Part shown: piece by piece, positions 8,483 through 19,073 of the stretch | Numbering within the stretch: position 1 is the stretch's first letter | Layout: each line of letters begins with the position of its first letter | Assembly: GCF_016790145.1 (NCBI RefSeq) | Contig: NZ_JAEUOI010000220.1 | Coordinates: 1 to 39,140 of the forward strand | Source of the DNA: Propionivibrio sp. | GTDB taxonomy: Bacteria > Pseudomonadota > Gammaproteobacteria > Burkholderiales > Rhodocyclaceae | Direction: 5' to 3' | DNA: 39,140 nt | Made by a program: the position numbers and the translations under genes | The notes under the pieces: generated by a model | Databases searched by the model: none | What the model was told of the DNA's origin: nothing | What the model saw: the letters and a program-made list of their open reading frames with translations, nothing else

Positions 8483-9475
8483 TCATCTCGTCACAATGCC
8501 GGGTTTGTAACCGAGCGCCAGATGAATTTTCTCGGCGACCTTCTCGGCATCGGCTCGGGTGGCGTAGGGGCCGAGTTGCACGCGGTGTATTCCGCCACCG
8601 GCATTGACCTGGATACCTTCACTGAGCCAGTCCAGTTCGCGCGACAAATGTGAGCGCAGACTTTCAGCATTGTCCACATTGGAAAAGGCGCCGAGCTGAA
8701 GGAAAATGCCTTTCCGAACGAGCGGTGTGGGGGCTGCAAGCGGCGTCTCGCTGACGGCCAGAGCTGCCGCCAGCAGTTCAATCTCGTCGCGTTCGGCGAC
8801 AGGGGGGGCGGACTTGAGCGTCGCTGCCGGTGGTTTGACCTGGGCGTAGGTCAGCGTTGTTGCATCGTCGGGGAAAACAGCTTCAACTTCAACCGGTGTG
8901 CTGCCGTTGTTGATATAGCCAAGACGATGCGCAGCGGCGTAGGAGAGATCGATGATTCGATCGGCGTGGAAGGGGCCGCGATCCGTTACACGTACGACAA
9001 CCGATTTTCCACTGCTGACATTGGTTACCCGCACATACGAGGGTATCGCCAGCGTCGGGTGCGCAGCGGTCATCGAGAACATGTCGTAAGGTTCGCCGAT
9101 TGAGGTTTTCTGGCCGTGAAATTTTTTACCGTACCAACTGGCGATACCGCGCTGCTGGAAAGGCTTGAGGCTGGTATCCGGTACATACGACTTGCCGAGA
9201 ACGACATAAGGCTTGTTGGCAAAACGATGCAAAGGTTCGCTACGTGGCTGAGCGTCAGGGATATCGTCCAGATTGTCCGGTATATCGTCTCCCGGACCGT
9301 CGTCCTTGTAATACCCGCCGCCGCGCTTTTGCGTCACCGCCGGCTTGCGCGCAGCGCCGGCCGGTGGTGTCAGCGGCCCGGCAGCGGGCCGGGCGCCATC
9401 GACGGGGCGCGGCGGCGAACCCCCACAGGCCCCCAGAAACAGAACCAGCGCCAGCGCAACCGGGCGTCCGCTCAC
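8483..9475 (-). CDS. rlpA: Septal ring lytic transglycosylase RlpA, lipoprotein with SPOR domain
   Basis: RlpA is an outer-membrane lipoprotein that cleaves denuded glycan strands at the division site. The sequence begins with a lipoprotein signal ending in L-G-A-C (Cys17). A Pro/Ala-rich linker follows, then a double-psi beta-barrel with G-I-A-S-W-Y-G and the catalytic-type V-T-D-R-G-P-F, and a C-terminal SPOR domain that would bind denuded peptidoglycan (F-L-Q-L-G-A-F-S-N and V-Q-L-G-P-Y-A). At 330 residues it is a normal size. The GTG start at 9475 follows GGGGAG. It is the last gene of the rod-shape operon, 27 nt after rodA. Its end faces the hypF stop with only 8 nt between, so no separate terminator fits there. 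Confidence 0.93.
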   Translation of the reverse strand: MSGRPVALALVLFLGACGGSPPRPVDGARPAAGPLTPPAGAARKPAVTQKRGGGYYKDDGPGDDIPDNLDDIPDAQPRSEPLHRFANKPYVVLGKSYVPDTSLKPFQQRGIASWYGKKFHGQKTSIGEPYDMFSMTAAHPTLAIPSYVRVTNVSSGKSVVVRVTDRGPFHADRIIDLSYAAAHRLGYINNGSTPVEVEAVFPDDATTLTYAQVKPPAATLKSAPPVAERDEIELLAAALAVSETPLAAPTPLVRKGIFLQLGAFSNVDNAESLRSHLSRELDWLSEGIQVNAGGGIHRVQLGPYATRADAEKVAEKIHLALGYKPGIVTR

Positions 9476-9502
9476 CGTTCACTCCCCACACTTCCCTCCT
9501 TG

Positions 9503-10609
9503 TTACTTCTTGACCAGCATCCGGTGTGAGTGGATGCTCATGAGAATACCGAGACCAAGGAACAAGGTCACCAGGGCGGTACCACCATAGCTCATGAAAG
9601 GCAGCGGAACGCCAACCACCGGCAATATACCGCTGACCATTCCCATGTTTACAAATGCGTAGGTGAAAAAGCTGAGGGTGATTGAGCCGCCCAGAACTCG
9701 CGCAAAAAGCGTCGATGCGTTGGCTGTAATCATCAGGCCACGGGCAATCAGCATCAGATAGAGGAAAACCAGAATGCTGTTGCCCAGCAAGCCGCGTTCT
9801 TCCGAAAAAACGGCGAAAATGAAGTCGGTGTGACGTTCCGGGATGAATTCAAGGTGGGTTTGTGTACCCTCCAGCCAGCCCTTGCCGAATCCGCCACCGG
9901 AACCGATGGCAATTGTCGACTGAATGATGTGATAGCCCGAACCGAGCGGATCGCTCGTCGGGTCGATCAGTGTCAGTATTCGCTTGCGCTGGTAACCATG
10001 CAGCACGGTCCAGACAAAGGGCGCGGCACTTGCCCCCAAGACAATCATGCCGATGATCACCTTCCATGGCAGGCCGGCAAAGAAAATGACGTAAAAGCCC
10101 GCCGCGCCGACCAGGACAGCCGTTCCCAGGTCGGGCTGTTTGGCTATCAGGCCTAAGGGAACAATCAGCAACAGGCCGGCGATTGCAAAATGGCGAAACT
10201 TCAGGGCGGCTTCATATTTTTGGAAGTACCAGGCGAGCATCAGCGGCATTGCAATCTTGAGGATCTCGGACGGCTGGACTCGGGTGAAGCCGAGCGGCAA
10301 CCAGCGCCGGGCTCCGTTGACCTTTACCCCCACCAAAAAAACCAGCACCAGCAGAATGACACCGAGAACATAGAGCGGGACAGCAAAGCGCATCAGCTTC
10401 TGTGGCGGCAGTTGAGCGACGGCCCACATCACGGCCAGTCCGACCAGCATGTTGAGCGACTGGCTGAGTGCGCGGTTGTTGGCGTCGTAGGTCGCGCTAT
10501 AGACTGTAGCCAGGCCGAAACTCATCAAGGCCAGGGCAATCACCAGCAAGGGGCCGTCAATATGAGCGACCAGGCGTTCCCTGAAACGTTGAATTAATTG
10601 CAGGAACAC
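9503..10609 (-). CDS. rodA: Rod-shape SEDS glycosyltransferase RodA
   Basis: RodA is the SEDS-family peptidoglycan glycosyltransferase of the elongasome and works with PBP2. The 368-residue protein has about ten predicted membrane segments and the SEDS signatures V-N-G-A-R-R-W, V-Q-P-S-E-I-L-K and, near the end, P-F-M-S-Y-G-G. The GTG start at 10609 lies 3 nt beyond the mrdA stop; the GAGGAA ribosome binding site overlaps the end of mrdA, so the two are probably translationally coupled. FtsW is the main alternative, but the adjacent mrdA and mreBCD genes settle it as RodA. Confidence 0.96.
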   Translation of the reverse strand: MFLQLIQRFRERLVAHIDGPLLVIALALMSFGLATVYSATYDANNRALSQSLNMLVGLAVMWAVAQLPPQKLMRFAVPLYVLGVILLVLVFLVGVKVNGARRWLPLGFTRVQPSEILKIAMPLMLAWYFQKYEAALKFRHFAIAGLLLIVPLGLIAKQPDLGTAVLVGAAGFYVIFFAGLPWKVIIGMIVLGASAAPFVWTVLHGYQRKRILTLIDPTSDPLGSGYHIIQSTIAIGSGGGFGKGWLEGTQTHLEFIPERHTDFIFAVFSEERGLLGNSILVFLYLMLIARGLMITANASTLFARVLGGSITLSFFTYAFVNMGMVSGILPVVGVPLPFMSYGGTALVTLFLGLGILMSIHSHRMLVKK

Positions 10610-10612
10610 GAG

Positions 10613-12520
10613 CTATTCCTCCACGTCCTCTTCCGGCGTCTCGTCTTCCTTCGCCGGCCCCTTGGGCAGTTTGCCCAGCAGGTAATAGTCGAGTACCATG
10701 CGCGCGATCGGCGCAGCGGACTGGGCGCCAAAGCCGCCATTCTCGACCAGCACGGCGAGGGCGATTTTGGGATGATCGGCCGGCGCAAAGGCTATGAACA
10801 GTGCGTGATCGCGCAATTCCTGCTTGAGCTTGCCGCCTTTGTAGTCGGCGCCTTTCAGGCTGAACAACTGCGCCGTGCCTGTCTTGCCCCCTGATTCATA
10901 GGCGGCACCGGCAAAAGCGCGGGCCCCGGTTCCTTCCTTATTGACTCCAATCATCGCCTTTTTTATCGTTTCGATATTCTGCGGTTTCCACGCCAGTGTG
11001 CGTAAAGGTTCCGGTTCGATCAGGGTCTTTTCGCCGGTCCGGGTATCAGTGATGTACTTGACGAGATGCGGGCGGAAAATCACTCCGTTGTTGGCCAAGG
11101 CCGCCACCGCCTGCGCCAGTTGCATCGGTGTGTAAGCGTTATAACCCTGACCGATGCCGACCGAGATGGTTTCGCCGGCAAACCATTTCTGCTGTTCCGG
11201 GCGCTTGAAGCGGCGTTTCTTCCATTCCTGCGAAGGCAACACGCCTTCCGACTCGCCTTCGATGTCGATGCCGGTGCGGCTGCCAAGACCCAAGCTGCCC
11301 ATGAAGCGCGCGATGTTGTCGATTCCCATATCGTTGGCCAGCATGTAGTAGTAGGTGTCACACGAGGCAACGATCGACTTGTACATATCGACCGTTCCGT
11401 GACCGCCCTTCTTGTCGTCGCGGAAATGGTGGCCGCCGAAATTGAAGAAGCCGGGATCGAAGATGGTCTGACCCGGCGTACGCTTGCCGAGTTCAAGTGC
11501 GGCCAGTGCCATGAAGGGTTTGAAAGTTGAGCCTGGTGGATAGGCGCCGTTCAGAGCCCGATTGACCATCGGTCGATCAGGTGAATTGTTGAGCAGATCC
11601 CAGTCTTCTGTGCGGATACCGTCGACAAATAGATTCGGGTCGAAGGTGGGCGTGGACACCAGCGCAAGAATTCCGCCGGTGGACGGCTCGATGGCGACCA
11701 GTGCGCCGCGCCGCTCGCCAAAAGCCTTTTCGGTAATCTCCTGCAAACGCGCGTCAAGGGTCAAGGTCAGGTTGTTACCCGAAACCGGAGCGGTACGCGA
11801 CAGGCTACGAACTGCCCGCCCACCGGAATCGATCTCGACTTCCTCATAACCAGTCTCGCCGTGCAAATCGAATTCGTATTTCTGTTCAAGGCCGGTTTTT
11901 CCGATATGGTCGGTACCCTTGTAATTGGCTAACTGATCTTTCTTCTCAATGATTTCAAGATCGGTCTTGTTGATACGATTGATATAGCCCAAAGCGTGCG
12001 AGGCCATCGAGCCCAGCGGGTACTGCCGGAAAAGACGCGCCTTGACTTCAACGCCTGGGAAGAGATAGCGATTCGCGGCAAAACGGGCGACCTCCTCGTC
12101 GCTCAATCGCGAACGAATCGGCAGGCTCTCAAACGTCTTGCTTTCTTCGAGCATCCTGCGAAAACGCCGTCGATCCTTGGGCAGAATTTCGATGAGTTTG
12201 CCGAGACCGTCAATCGTGGCATCAAGATCCTCGATCTTGGACGGCGTGATTTCGAGGGTAAATGCCGAGTAATTCCGCGCCAGAATCGTTCCGTTACGAT
12301 CAAGGATGACGCCACGGTTCGGTGTGATCGGAACCAGTGAGATGCGATTGTCCTCGGCTCGCGTGGTGTAATAGTCGTGCTGAATGACTTGCAGATAGAA
12401 AAAACGTCCGATCAGGATGGCAAACGCCAGCACCACGGCACCCGCCGCAAAGGCAATGCGGAAGCGGAAGCGATCAAGATCACTATCCTGTGTATGAAAT
12501 GACGAGTGCCGCTTGTACAA
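10613..12520 (-). CDS. mrdA: Peptidoglycan D,D-transpeptidase PBP2
   Basis: PBP2 is the class B transpeptidase that cross-links lateral-wall peptidoglycan with RodA. The 635 residues comprise an N-terminal membrane anchor (about 22-45), a dimerisation/pedestal region and the penicillin-binding domain. The active-site motifs are S-T-F-K (Ser331, Lys334), S-C-D (Ser386) and K-T-G (546-548). The C-terminal tail is acidic. The start appears to be TTG at 12520, with GAGGA 8 nt upstream overlapping the mreD stop; no ATG in this frame lies nearby. It sits between mreD and rodA in the classical order. Confidence 0.96.
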   Translation of the reverse strand: MYKRHSSFHTQDSDLDRFRFRIAFAAGAVVLAFAILIGRFFYLQVIQHDYYTTRAEDNRISLVPITPNRGVILDRNGTILARNYSAFTLEITPSKIEDLDATIDGLGKLIEILPKDRRRFRRMLEESKTFESLPIRSRLSDEEVARFAANRYLFPGVEVKARLFRQYPLGSMASHALGYINRINKTDLEIIEKKDQLANYKGTDHIGKTGLEQKYEFDLHGETGYEEVEIDSGGRAVRSLSRTAPVSGNNLTLTLDARLQEITEKAFGERRGALVAIEPSTGGILALVSTPTFDPNLFVDGIRTEDWDLLNNSPDRPMVNRALNGAYPPGSTFKPFMALAALELGKRTPGQTIFDPGFFNFGGHHFRDDKKGGHGTVDMYKSIVASCDTYYYMLANDMGIDNIARFMGSLGLGSRTGIDIEGESEGVLPSQEWKKRRFKRPEQQKWFAGETISVGIGQGYNAYTPMQLAQAVAALANNGVIFRPHLVKYITDTRTGEKTLIEPEPLRTLAWKPQNIETIKKAMIGVNKEGTGARAFAGAAYESGGKTGTAQLFSLKGADYKGGKLKQELRDHALFIAFAPADHPKIALAVLVENGGFGAQSAAPIARMVLDYYLLGKLPKGPAKEDETPEEDVEE

Positions 12521-12531
12521 GGCAAGTGTCC

Positions 12532-13053
12532 TCAGATTGGCCGATTGGCGTCACGGTCTACCGGCTGATACTGGGGCAGAAGCAGTGCGAAGGTCAGGGG
12601 CAACCACAACAGGGCGCCAAAGAACGGTCCGACAAAATAGCTCAATCCGGGAGAGTCGGCACCCGGCATGACGCGAACAGCGAACTGCACAAGCTGCACC
12701 ATCAACAACAGGGGCAGGATATGCAAGGCCTGCTGGCCGAGCGGAAACCACAGGATGCGGCGCGACAGCGAGGTGGCCGCGTAGGACGCCAGAACATAAG
12801 CCAGCGCATGCTGCCCGAGCAGACTTGAATCGGCAACGTCCATGGTCAATCCGAGAATGAAGCCGGTTCCCATGCCCACGTGGCGTGGTTCACGAATGCT
12901 CCAGAAGATGATGAGTAAAGCCACCCAATCAGGCATCCATGGCCAGGCTGTGGTCGGAAAAAAGTTGAAGACCAGCGCGGTCGCCAGACTGATCAGGACA
13001 AACCAGGGGCGGACCGGCTGCAGAATGCGTGATGAGGAGTAAGTGGGTTGCAT
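12532..13053 (-). CDS. mreD: Rod shape-determining protein MreD
   Basis: MreD is a small integral membrane protein of the elongasome. The 173 residues are strongly hydrophobic with about five membrane segments and the family pattern P-D-W-V-A-L-L-I-I-F-W near the N-terminus and G-F-I-L-G-L-T-M-D-V after it. It begins only 3 nt after mreC ends. The family is poorly conserved, so the call rests on size, topology and its fixed place between mreC and mrdA. Confidence 0.93.
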   Translation of the reverse strand: MQPTYSSSRILQPVRPWFVLISLATALVFNFFPTTAWPWMPDWVALLIIFWSIREPRHVGMGTGFILGLTMDVADSSLLGQHALAYVLASYAATSLSRRILWFPLGQQALHILPLLLMVQLVQFAVRVMPGADSPGLSYFVGPFFGALLWLPLTFALLLPQYQPVDRDANRPI

Positions 13054-13056
13054 GGG

Positions 13057-13986
13057 CTATTCTCTTTTCAGTCGTTTTTTCTTTGCCCCGGATTTGGCAG
13101 ACGGTTTGGCGCCACCGGCAGCGGCTTCGCTGGTCAATTGTGCGGGCAACGGGATCGTCTCGCGGGGATCCAGCACCATGACGTCGCCGAAGTTTTCAAC
13201 GCCGGCGACGGGTACGCAGTAAATGCGTGCGAAGGAATACGAGGTGTCACGTTCGATATGCACGACTTTGGCCACCGGGAGTCCGGGCAGAAAGATGCCG
13301 TCCAGTCCTGAAGTCACCAGCAGATCGCCGTTCTGCACATCGGCATTGGCCGGCATATAGCGTAGTTCGAGTTGGCCATTGCCCAGCCCGAAAACAACCG
13401 AGCGCAGCCCGTTGCGAACAATTTGAACGGGCACGGCCTGATCCTTGTCGGTAATCAACGTGATCTCCGAAACGAAGGGGAAGACCCGCGTCACCTGGCC
13501 AACGACACCGGCATCATCGACCACCGGTTGTCCGGCAACGATTTTGTCCTGCTGGCCTTTGTCGACGATGATCCGACGCGAAAAGGGATCGCGTGCCGCA
13601 TAAAGGATTTGTGTTACCCGCCCATTCGTTTTTTGCCGTCCCTTGATGTCAAGCAGCTTGCGCAGACGCTCGTTCTCCACTTCAAGCTGTTGGGTGCGCA
13701 ATAGTGTCTCGGCACCGTCCAGTTGCGCGCGTTTCAGGCGGGCATTCTCATCCTGAAAGCGGTTGATGCCGGAAAAATAATTTCCGGCATTCTGGAGAAG
13801 CTCGACCGGAGCCTGTGCCGCCTTTTGTATGGGATGCGTAAACAGCGATACCCCCTGCCTCAGCAGCTCAAGGGTCTGAAAACGGGAATCGATGAAAATC
13901 AGCGCCAGCGAAAGCGCGGCATAGAACGACAAGCGCGCCAGCGGTGCCGGTCCACGTTTGAAAAATGGTGGCGGTTGATGATCCAT
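13057..13986 (-). CDS. mreC: Rod shape-determining protein MreC
   Basis: MreC is a bitopic periplasmic scaffold that links MreB to PBP2. The 309 residues show a short cytoplasmic N-terminus, one membrane segment (about 20-36), a coiled coil (about 70-115, with repeated E-N-x-R-L patterns) and the beta-sheet core (V-D-K-G, G-V-V-G-Q-V, T-S-G-L-D-G-I-F-P-like). The C-terminus is a Lys/Ala-rich tail. Unlike its neighbours it has no recognisable Shine-Dalgarno site: upstream of the ATG at 13986 the transcript is pyrimidine-rich and belongs to an inverted repeat (13998-14137). It may therefore depend on coupling to mreB or on that RNA structure. Confidence 0.95.
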   Translation of the reverse strand: MDHQPPPFFKRGPAPLARLSFYAALSLALIFIDSRFQTLELLRQGVSLFTHPIQKAAQAPVELLQNAGNYFSGINRFQDENARLKRAQLDGAETLLRTQQLEVENERLRKLLDIKGRQKTNGRVTQILYAARDPFSRRIIVDKGQQDKIVAGQPVVDDAGVVGQVTRVFPFVSEITLITDKDQAVPVQIVRNGLRSVVFGLGNGQLELRYMPANADVQNGDLLVTSGLDGIFLPGLPVAKVVHIERDTSYSFARIYCVPVAGVENFGDVMVLDPRETIPLPAQLTSEAAAGGAKPSAKSGAKKKRLKRE

Positions 13987-13997
13987 GATTCAGGCAG

Positions 13998-14137
13998 GAG
14001 TGAGGAGTGAGGAATGCGGAACCAGCATGCGGGCTCCACAACTGGCGTTTGCCTTGCCGACCGGAATTAGCGGACACGAATTCAGTGTAAAACAGGCAAG
14101 GGTTTTACTTCTCAATCCTCACCCCTCACCCCTCACG
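13998..14137. repeat. Inverted array of 7-nt repeats between mreB and mreC
   Basis: On the plus strand two copies of GGAGTGA plus a degenerate third start at 13998, and three copies of CCTCACC (the last CCTCACG) lie at 14117-14137. GTGAGGAGTGAGG at 14000-14012 is complementary, apart from one position, to CCTCACCCCTCAC at 14117-14129, so the 156-nt spacer can fold into a 13-bp stem with a loop of about 104 nt. In the mreB-to-mreC transcript the purine-rich arm follows the mreB stop and the pyrimidine-rich arm ends about 14 nt before the mreC start. No gene fits between the arms. Confidence 0.75.
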
Positions 14138-14142
14138 GAATT

Positions 14143-15286
<1,144 letters not shown>

Positions 15287-15574
15287 ATGTCGCTTACCCT
15301 GGAACAGGTCCGACGCGTCGCCCACCTCGCCCGGATCGAAGTCAGTGATGCCGAGGCGGAAGCCACGCTCGGCCACCTGAACGGAATATTCACCCTGATC
15401 GAAGCGATGCAGGCGGTCGATACCCGGGGCGTCGAGCCGATGGCTCACGCTCAGGATCTCGCCCAGCGCCTGCGCCCTGATTGCGTTACCGAGGAAAACC
15501 GCCGCGCGGACTTTCAGGCCATCGCCCCGGAAACCGAAGCCGGTCTCTACCTCGTGCCGAAGGTGATCGAATGA
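15287..15574 (+). CDS. gatC: Asp-tRNA(Asn)/Glu-tRNA(Gln) amidotransferase subunit C
   Basis: GatC is the small subunit that wraps around GatA and stabilises the amidotransferase, which converts misacylated Glu-tRNA(Gln) and Asp-tRNA(Asn). The 95 residues start with the typical [15 protein letters not shown] and contain the D-T-R-G-V-E-P-M linker motif. Its TGA overlaps the gatA start in an ATGA, which implies coupled translation. Confidence 0.96.
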   Translation: MSLTLEQVRRVAHLARIEVSDAEAEATLGHLNGIFTLIEAMQAVDTRGVEPMAHAQDLAQRLRPDCVTEENRRADFQAIAPETEAGLYLVPKVIE

Positions 15575-17061
15575 TCGAGCACAGCGTTTCGGCTCTCTCG
15601 CAGGCATTGGCGGCCAGGAAAATATCCAGCGTCGAACTGACACAGCTCTATCTCGAGCGGATCGCCCGCCACAACCCGACAATCAACGCCTTTATTACTG
15701 TCGATGCGGAAAAGAGCCTGGCTCAGGCCAGGGCCGCCGACCAATTACGCAGCATCGGTCAGGCCGGGCCGCTGACCGGCATCCCGCTGGCGCAGAAGGA
15801 CATTTTCTGCACCAGGGGCTGGCTGACCACCTGCGGTTCGAAGATACTCGGCAATTTCATCAGCCCCTATGATGCTTGCGTCATCGAGCACTTCAATTCT
15901 GCCGGAGCCGTCATTCTCGGCAAGACAAACATGGACGAGTTTGCCATGGGCTCGTCGAACGAAACCTCCTACTACGGTGCGGTGAACAACCCCTGGGACA
16001 TGGAACGTGTTCCCGGCGGCTCATCGGGTGGGTCGGCGGCGGCAGTTGCCGCCCGGCTCGCCCCGGCCGCCACCGGTACCGACACCGGGGGTTCGATCCG
16101 CCAGCCGGCGGCGCTGTGCAACCTGACCGGCCTGAAGCCCACCTACGGCGTCGTTTCGCGCTACGGCATGATCGCCTTCGCCTCCTCTCTCGACCAGGCC
16201 GGTCCGATGGCACGCTCGGCCGAAGACTGCGCACTGCTGCTCAACGCCATGGCCGGATTTGACGAACGCGATTCGACCAGCCTCGACCGCCCGCGCGAAG
16301 ACTTCAGTGCGCAATTGAACGCGGCGACGGGTGAAAAGCCCCTCGCCGGGCTTAAAATCGGCCTGCCGAAAGAGTTTTTCGGTGCCGACGAACGATCGGG
16401 TTGCTCGCCTGAAGTCATGCAACTGGTTGAAGCCGCCCTCGCCGAATACCGCAAGCTGGGTGCCGAAACGGTAGACATCAGCCTGCCGAACATGAAGCTT
16501 TCAGTGCCGGCTTACTACGTGATTGCACCAGCCGAGGCCAGCTCGAATCTCTCGCGCTTTGACGGCGTGCGTTACGGTTATCGCGCTCCCGAGTACGGCG
16601 ACCTCAACGAAATGTACGCCAGGAGCCGGGCGCAAGGCTTTGGCGCCGAGGTCAAGCGACGCATCCTGATCGGCACCTACGTGCTTTCGCACGGCTATTA
16701 CGACGCCTACTACCTGCAGGCGCAACGCATCCGTCGCCTGATCGCCAGCGACTTCGTTGCCGCTTTCAGGCAGTGCGACGTAATCATGGGACCGACCAGC
16801 CCGAGCACCGCGTTCAAGCTGGGTGAAAAGGCTGCCGATCCAGTGCAGATGTATCTCTCGGACATTTACACGATTGCCGTCAACCTCGCCGGACTGCCGG
16901 GGATGTCGATCCCCTGTGGCTTCTCCAGAGGTTTGCCGGCGGGTCTGCAACTGATTGGTAATTACTTCAGCGAAGCCAGACTGCTCAACATAGCGCACCG
17001 CTACCAGGGGGTAACGGACTGGCATCTCCGGCATCCGGCAGGAATTGACTGGGTACATTGA
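15571..17061 (+). CDS. gatA: Asp-tRNA(Asn)/Glu-tRNA(Gln) amidotransferase subunit A
   Basis: GatA is the amidase subunit that releases ammonia from glutamine. From the ATG at 15571 it has 496 residues; longer upstream frames would overlap gatC. The amidase-signature triad is Lys76 (L-A-Q-K-D), Ser151 (P-G-G-S-S-G-G-S) and Ser175 (D-T-G-G-S-I-R-Q-P), with the same spacing as in characterised GatA enzymes (79/154/178). It overlaps gatC by 4 nt and the following lipoprotein gene by 1 nt. Confidence 0.97.
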   Translation: MIEHSVSALSQALAARKISSVELTQLYLERIARHNPTINAFITVDAEKSLAQARAADQLRSIGQAGPLTGIPLAQKDIFCTRGWLTTCGSKILGNFISPYDACVIEHFNSAGAVILGKTNMDEFAMGSSNETSYYGAVNNPWDMERVPGGSSGGSAAAVAARLAPAATGTDTGGSIRQPAALCNLTGLKPTYGVVSRYGMIAFASSLDQAGPMARSAEDCALLLNAMAGFDERDSTSLDRPREDFSAQLNAATGEKPLAGLKIGLPKEFFGADERSGCSPEVMQLVEAALAEYRKLGAETVDISLPNMKLSVPAYYVIAPAEASSNLSRFDGVRYGYRAPEYGDLNEMYARSRAQGFGAEVKRRILIGTYVLSHGYYDAYYLQAQRIRRLIASDFVAAFRQCDVIMGPTSPSTAFKLGEKAADPVQMYLSDIYTIAVNLAGLPGMSIPCGFSRGLPAGLQLIGNYFSEARLLNIAHRYQGVTDWHLRHPAGIDWVH

Positions 17062-17576
17062 TGAGATTGATTCATGCCTTGCCTCTGGTTTTGCTGCTCG
17101 GTGCCTGCGCCACCCCAGAACCAAAGCCTGTTCCGGGTGATCCGCCAGCGAGCGCCACCAGCCCTGAGCCGGAACGGATCAAGTCGCAGCCGCTCAAGCA
17201 CCTGATCGGCCGTACGCTTAAACCGATCCCGGACAGGGCGCTGGAGGTACGCGCCAAGTGCGGTTTCCGCAATCTGTCCGGCGGCAGAGGAATGCTGGAT
17301 TTGCAGGTGGCAAAGGCCGAGGTCAAGCGTTTTAGCGCCGAGGTGGACATCCCCAAACAGGGTCTGTGCCGCTTTGACATGAAGAATTTTCAGCAGACCG
17401 CCATGCTGCCGAATGTCGTGTTGACTGATGCTGCGAGTGGCTGCGTGGTGCACATGTGGGAGCAGGAGAAAAGCGTTACCGTCGCTTTTAGCGCCTGCCA
17501 GTCGATGTGTGGTGGCGATGCTTTCAGTTATCTCTGGCCGATTGTGGTTGATACCCGAAAGGGTAGCTGTTCTTGA
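17061..17576 (+). CDS. Putative lipoprotein of unknown function inside the gatCAB operon
   Basis: This 171-residue protein is not recognised. The ATG at 17061 overlaps the last base of gatA; an in-frame TTG three nt earlier is less likely. A signal peptide ends in L-L-L-G-A-C (Cys16), so it should be lipid-anchored. A Pro/Glu/Ser-rich linker follows. The remaining domain has six Cys, in K-C-G-F, L-C-R-F, S-G-C-V, A-C-Q-S-M-C and the terminal S-C-S, which suggests disulfides in a periplasmic or surface domain. It lies between gatA and gatB, 17 nt before gatB, with no visible terminator, so it is probably co-transcribed although its predicted location has nothing to do with tRNA amidation. Confidence 0.75.
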   Translation: MRLIHALPLVLLLGACATPEPKPVPGDPPASATSPEPERIKSQPLKHLIGRTLKPIPDRALEVRAKCGFRNLSGGRGMLDLQVAKAEVKRFSAEVDIPKQGLCRFDMKNFQQTAMLPNVVLTDAASGCVVHMWEQEKSVTVAFSACQSMCGGDAFSYLWPIVVDTRKGSCS

Positions 17577-17593
17577 CAAATGAGTAAAACGCA

Positions 17594-19051
17594 ATGAAAC
17601 AATGGGAAGTCGTAATCGGCATCGAGACTCATGCACAACTCGCGACCCGCTCGAAGATTTTCTCCGGCAGTTCGATTGCTTTCGGTGCACAACCCAACGT
17701 CCAGGCCAATGCGGTTGATATCGCTTTACCCGGCGTATTGCCGGTGTTGAACAAGGGCGCCGTCGAATGTGCCATACGCTTCGGGCTGGCGGTTGGCGGG
17801 CAGATCGCGCCGAAATCGGTCTTTGCGCGCAAGAATTATTTCTATCCCGATCTGCCCAAGGGCTATCAGATCAGCCAGTACGAGTTACCGGTGGTGCTTG
17901 GCGGACAAGTCACGATTCAGATGGGTCAGGGTGACCGCCTCACGGAAAAGACCATCAAGCTGACGCGCGCCCACCTTGAGGAAGACGCCGGCAAGTCCCT
18001 GCATGAGGATTTTCACGGCAAGACGGGCATCGACCTCAACCGTGCCGGAACGCCGCTACTCGAAATCGTTACCGAACCCGACATGCGCTCCTCTGCCGAA
18101 GCCGTGGCTTACGCCAAGACACTCCATGCGCTGGTGCGCTGGATCGGTATCTGCGACGGCAACATGCAGGAAGGTTCATTCCGCTGCGACGCCAATGTCT
18201 CGGTTCGTCCGCTCGGGCAAATGGAACTGGGTACCCGGCGCGAGATCAAGAACCTCAACTCCTTCCGTTTCATGCAACAGGCCATCGACTACGAAGTGCA
18301 GTGGCAGATCGCCACAATAGAAGACGGCGGCCGCATCGAACAGGCTACCGTGCTATTCGACCCAGACAGCGGCGAAACGCGCGCGATGCGCTCCAAGGAG
18401 GATGCGCACGACTACCGCTACTTTCCCGATCCCGACCTGTTACCCTTGATCATTGACCGCGAGTGGGTCGAATCAAGCCGGGCAAACATGCCGGAGCTGC
18501 CCCTTGCCAAGCGGGACCGTTTTGTTACCGACTATGCATTATCGGCCTATGATGCGACGGCTTTAACGGCCTCGCTGGATATTGCAGATTACTACGAAGC
18601 GGCCATTGCCGTTGCCGGGAAGGCAAGCGCCAAGCCTTGCGCCAACTGGGTAACGGTCGATCTGGCCGCACGCTTGAACAAGGAAGGCAAGGAAATCGGC
18701 GAATCTCCGGTATCTGCGCTGCAACTCGGCGGTCTGGTCGGGCGTATTGTCGACAACACGATTTCAAACAATATCGCCAAAAAGGTCTTTGAAGTATTGT
18801 GGAACGGCGAGTGTGGCTCGGCTGATGAGATCATCGATAAACAGGGTCTACGGCAGATCACTGACAGTGGCGCCATCGAGTCACTGCTCGACGGAGTACT
18901 GACAGCCAACGCAGCGATGGTTGCCGAGTTCAGGGCGGGCAAGGAAAAAGCCTTCAACGCGCTGGTCGGTCAGGCCATGAAAGCGACGAAAGGTAAAGCC
19001 AATCCGCAGCAGGTCAACGAACTGCTGCGCAAGAAACTCGGTCAGCAATAA
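17594..19051 (+). CDS. gatB: Asp-tRNA(Asn)/Glu-tRNA(Gln) amidotransferase subunit B
   Basis: GatB binds tRNA, phosphorylates the misacylated amino acid and receives ammonia from GatA. The 485 residues have the conserved N-terminus ([10 protein letters not shown]), [34 protein letters not shown], and [10 protein letters not shown]. The helical and YqeY-like tail domains complete the C-terminus ([11 protein letters not shown]). It ends 22 nt before the stop of the convergent gene on the other strand. Confidence 0.97.
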   Translation: MKQWEVVIGIETHAQLATRSKIFSGSSIAFGAQPNVQANAVDIALPGVLPVLNKGAVECAIRFGLAVGGQIAPKSVFARKNYFYPDLPKGYQISQYELPVVLGGQVTIQMGQGDRLTEKTIKLTRAHLEEDAGKSLHEDFHGKTGIDLNRAGTPLLEIVTEPDMRSSAEAVAYAKTLHALVRWIGICDGNMQEGSFRCDANVSVRPLGQMELGTRREIKNLNSFRFMQQAIDYEVQWQIATIEDGGRIEQATVLFDPDSGETRAMRSKEDAHDYRYFPDPDLLPLIIDREWVESSRANMPELPLAKRDRFVTDYALSAYDATALTASLDIADYYEAAIAVAGKASAKPCANWVTVDLAARLNKEGKEIGESPVSALQLGGLVGRIVDNTISNNIAKKVFEVLWNGECGSADEIIDKQGLRQITDSGAIESLLDGVLTANAAMVAEFRAGKEKAFNALVGQAMKATKGKANPQQVNELLRKKLGQQ

Positions 19052-19073
19052 ACCCCCACGGATCAACAAGACC

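Noticed and set aside
13998-14137. The short repeats between mreB and mreC as a CRISPR or tandem-repeat array
   Set aside because: The unit is only 7 nt with no spacers, and the two sets are inverted; a hairpin-forming repeat explains it better.
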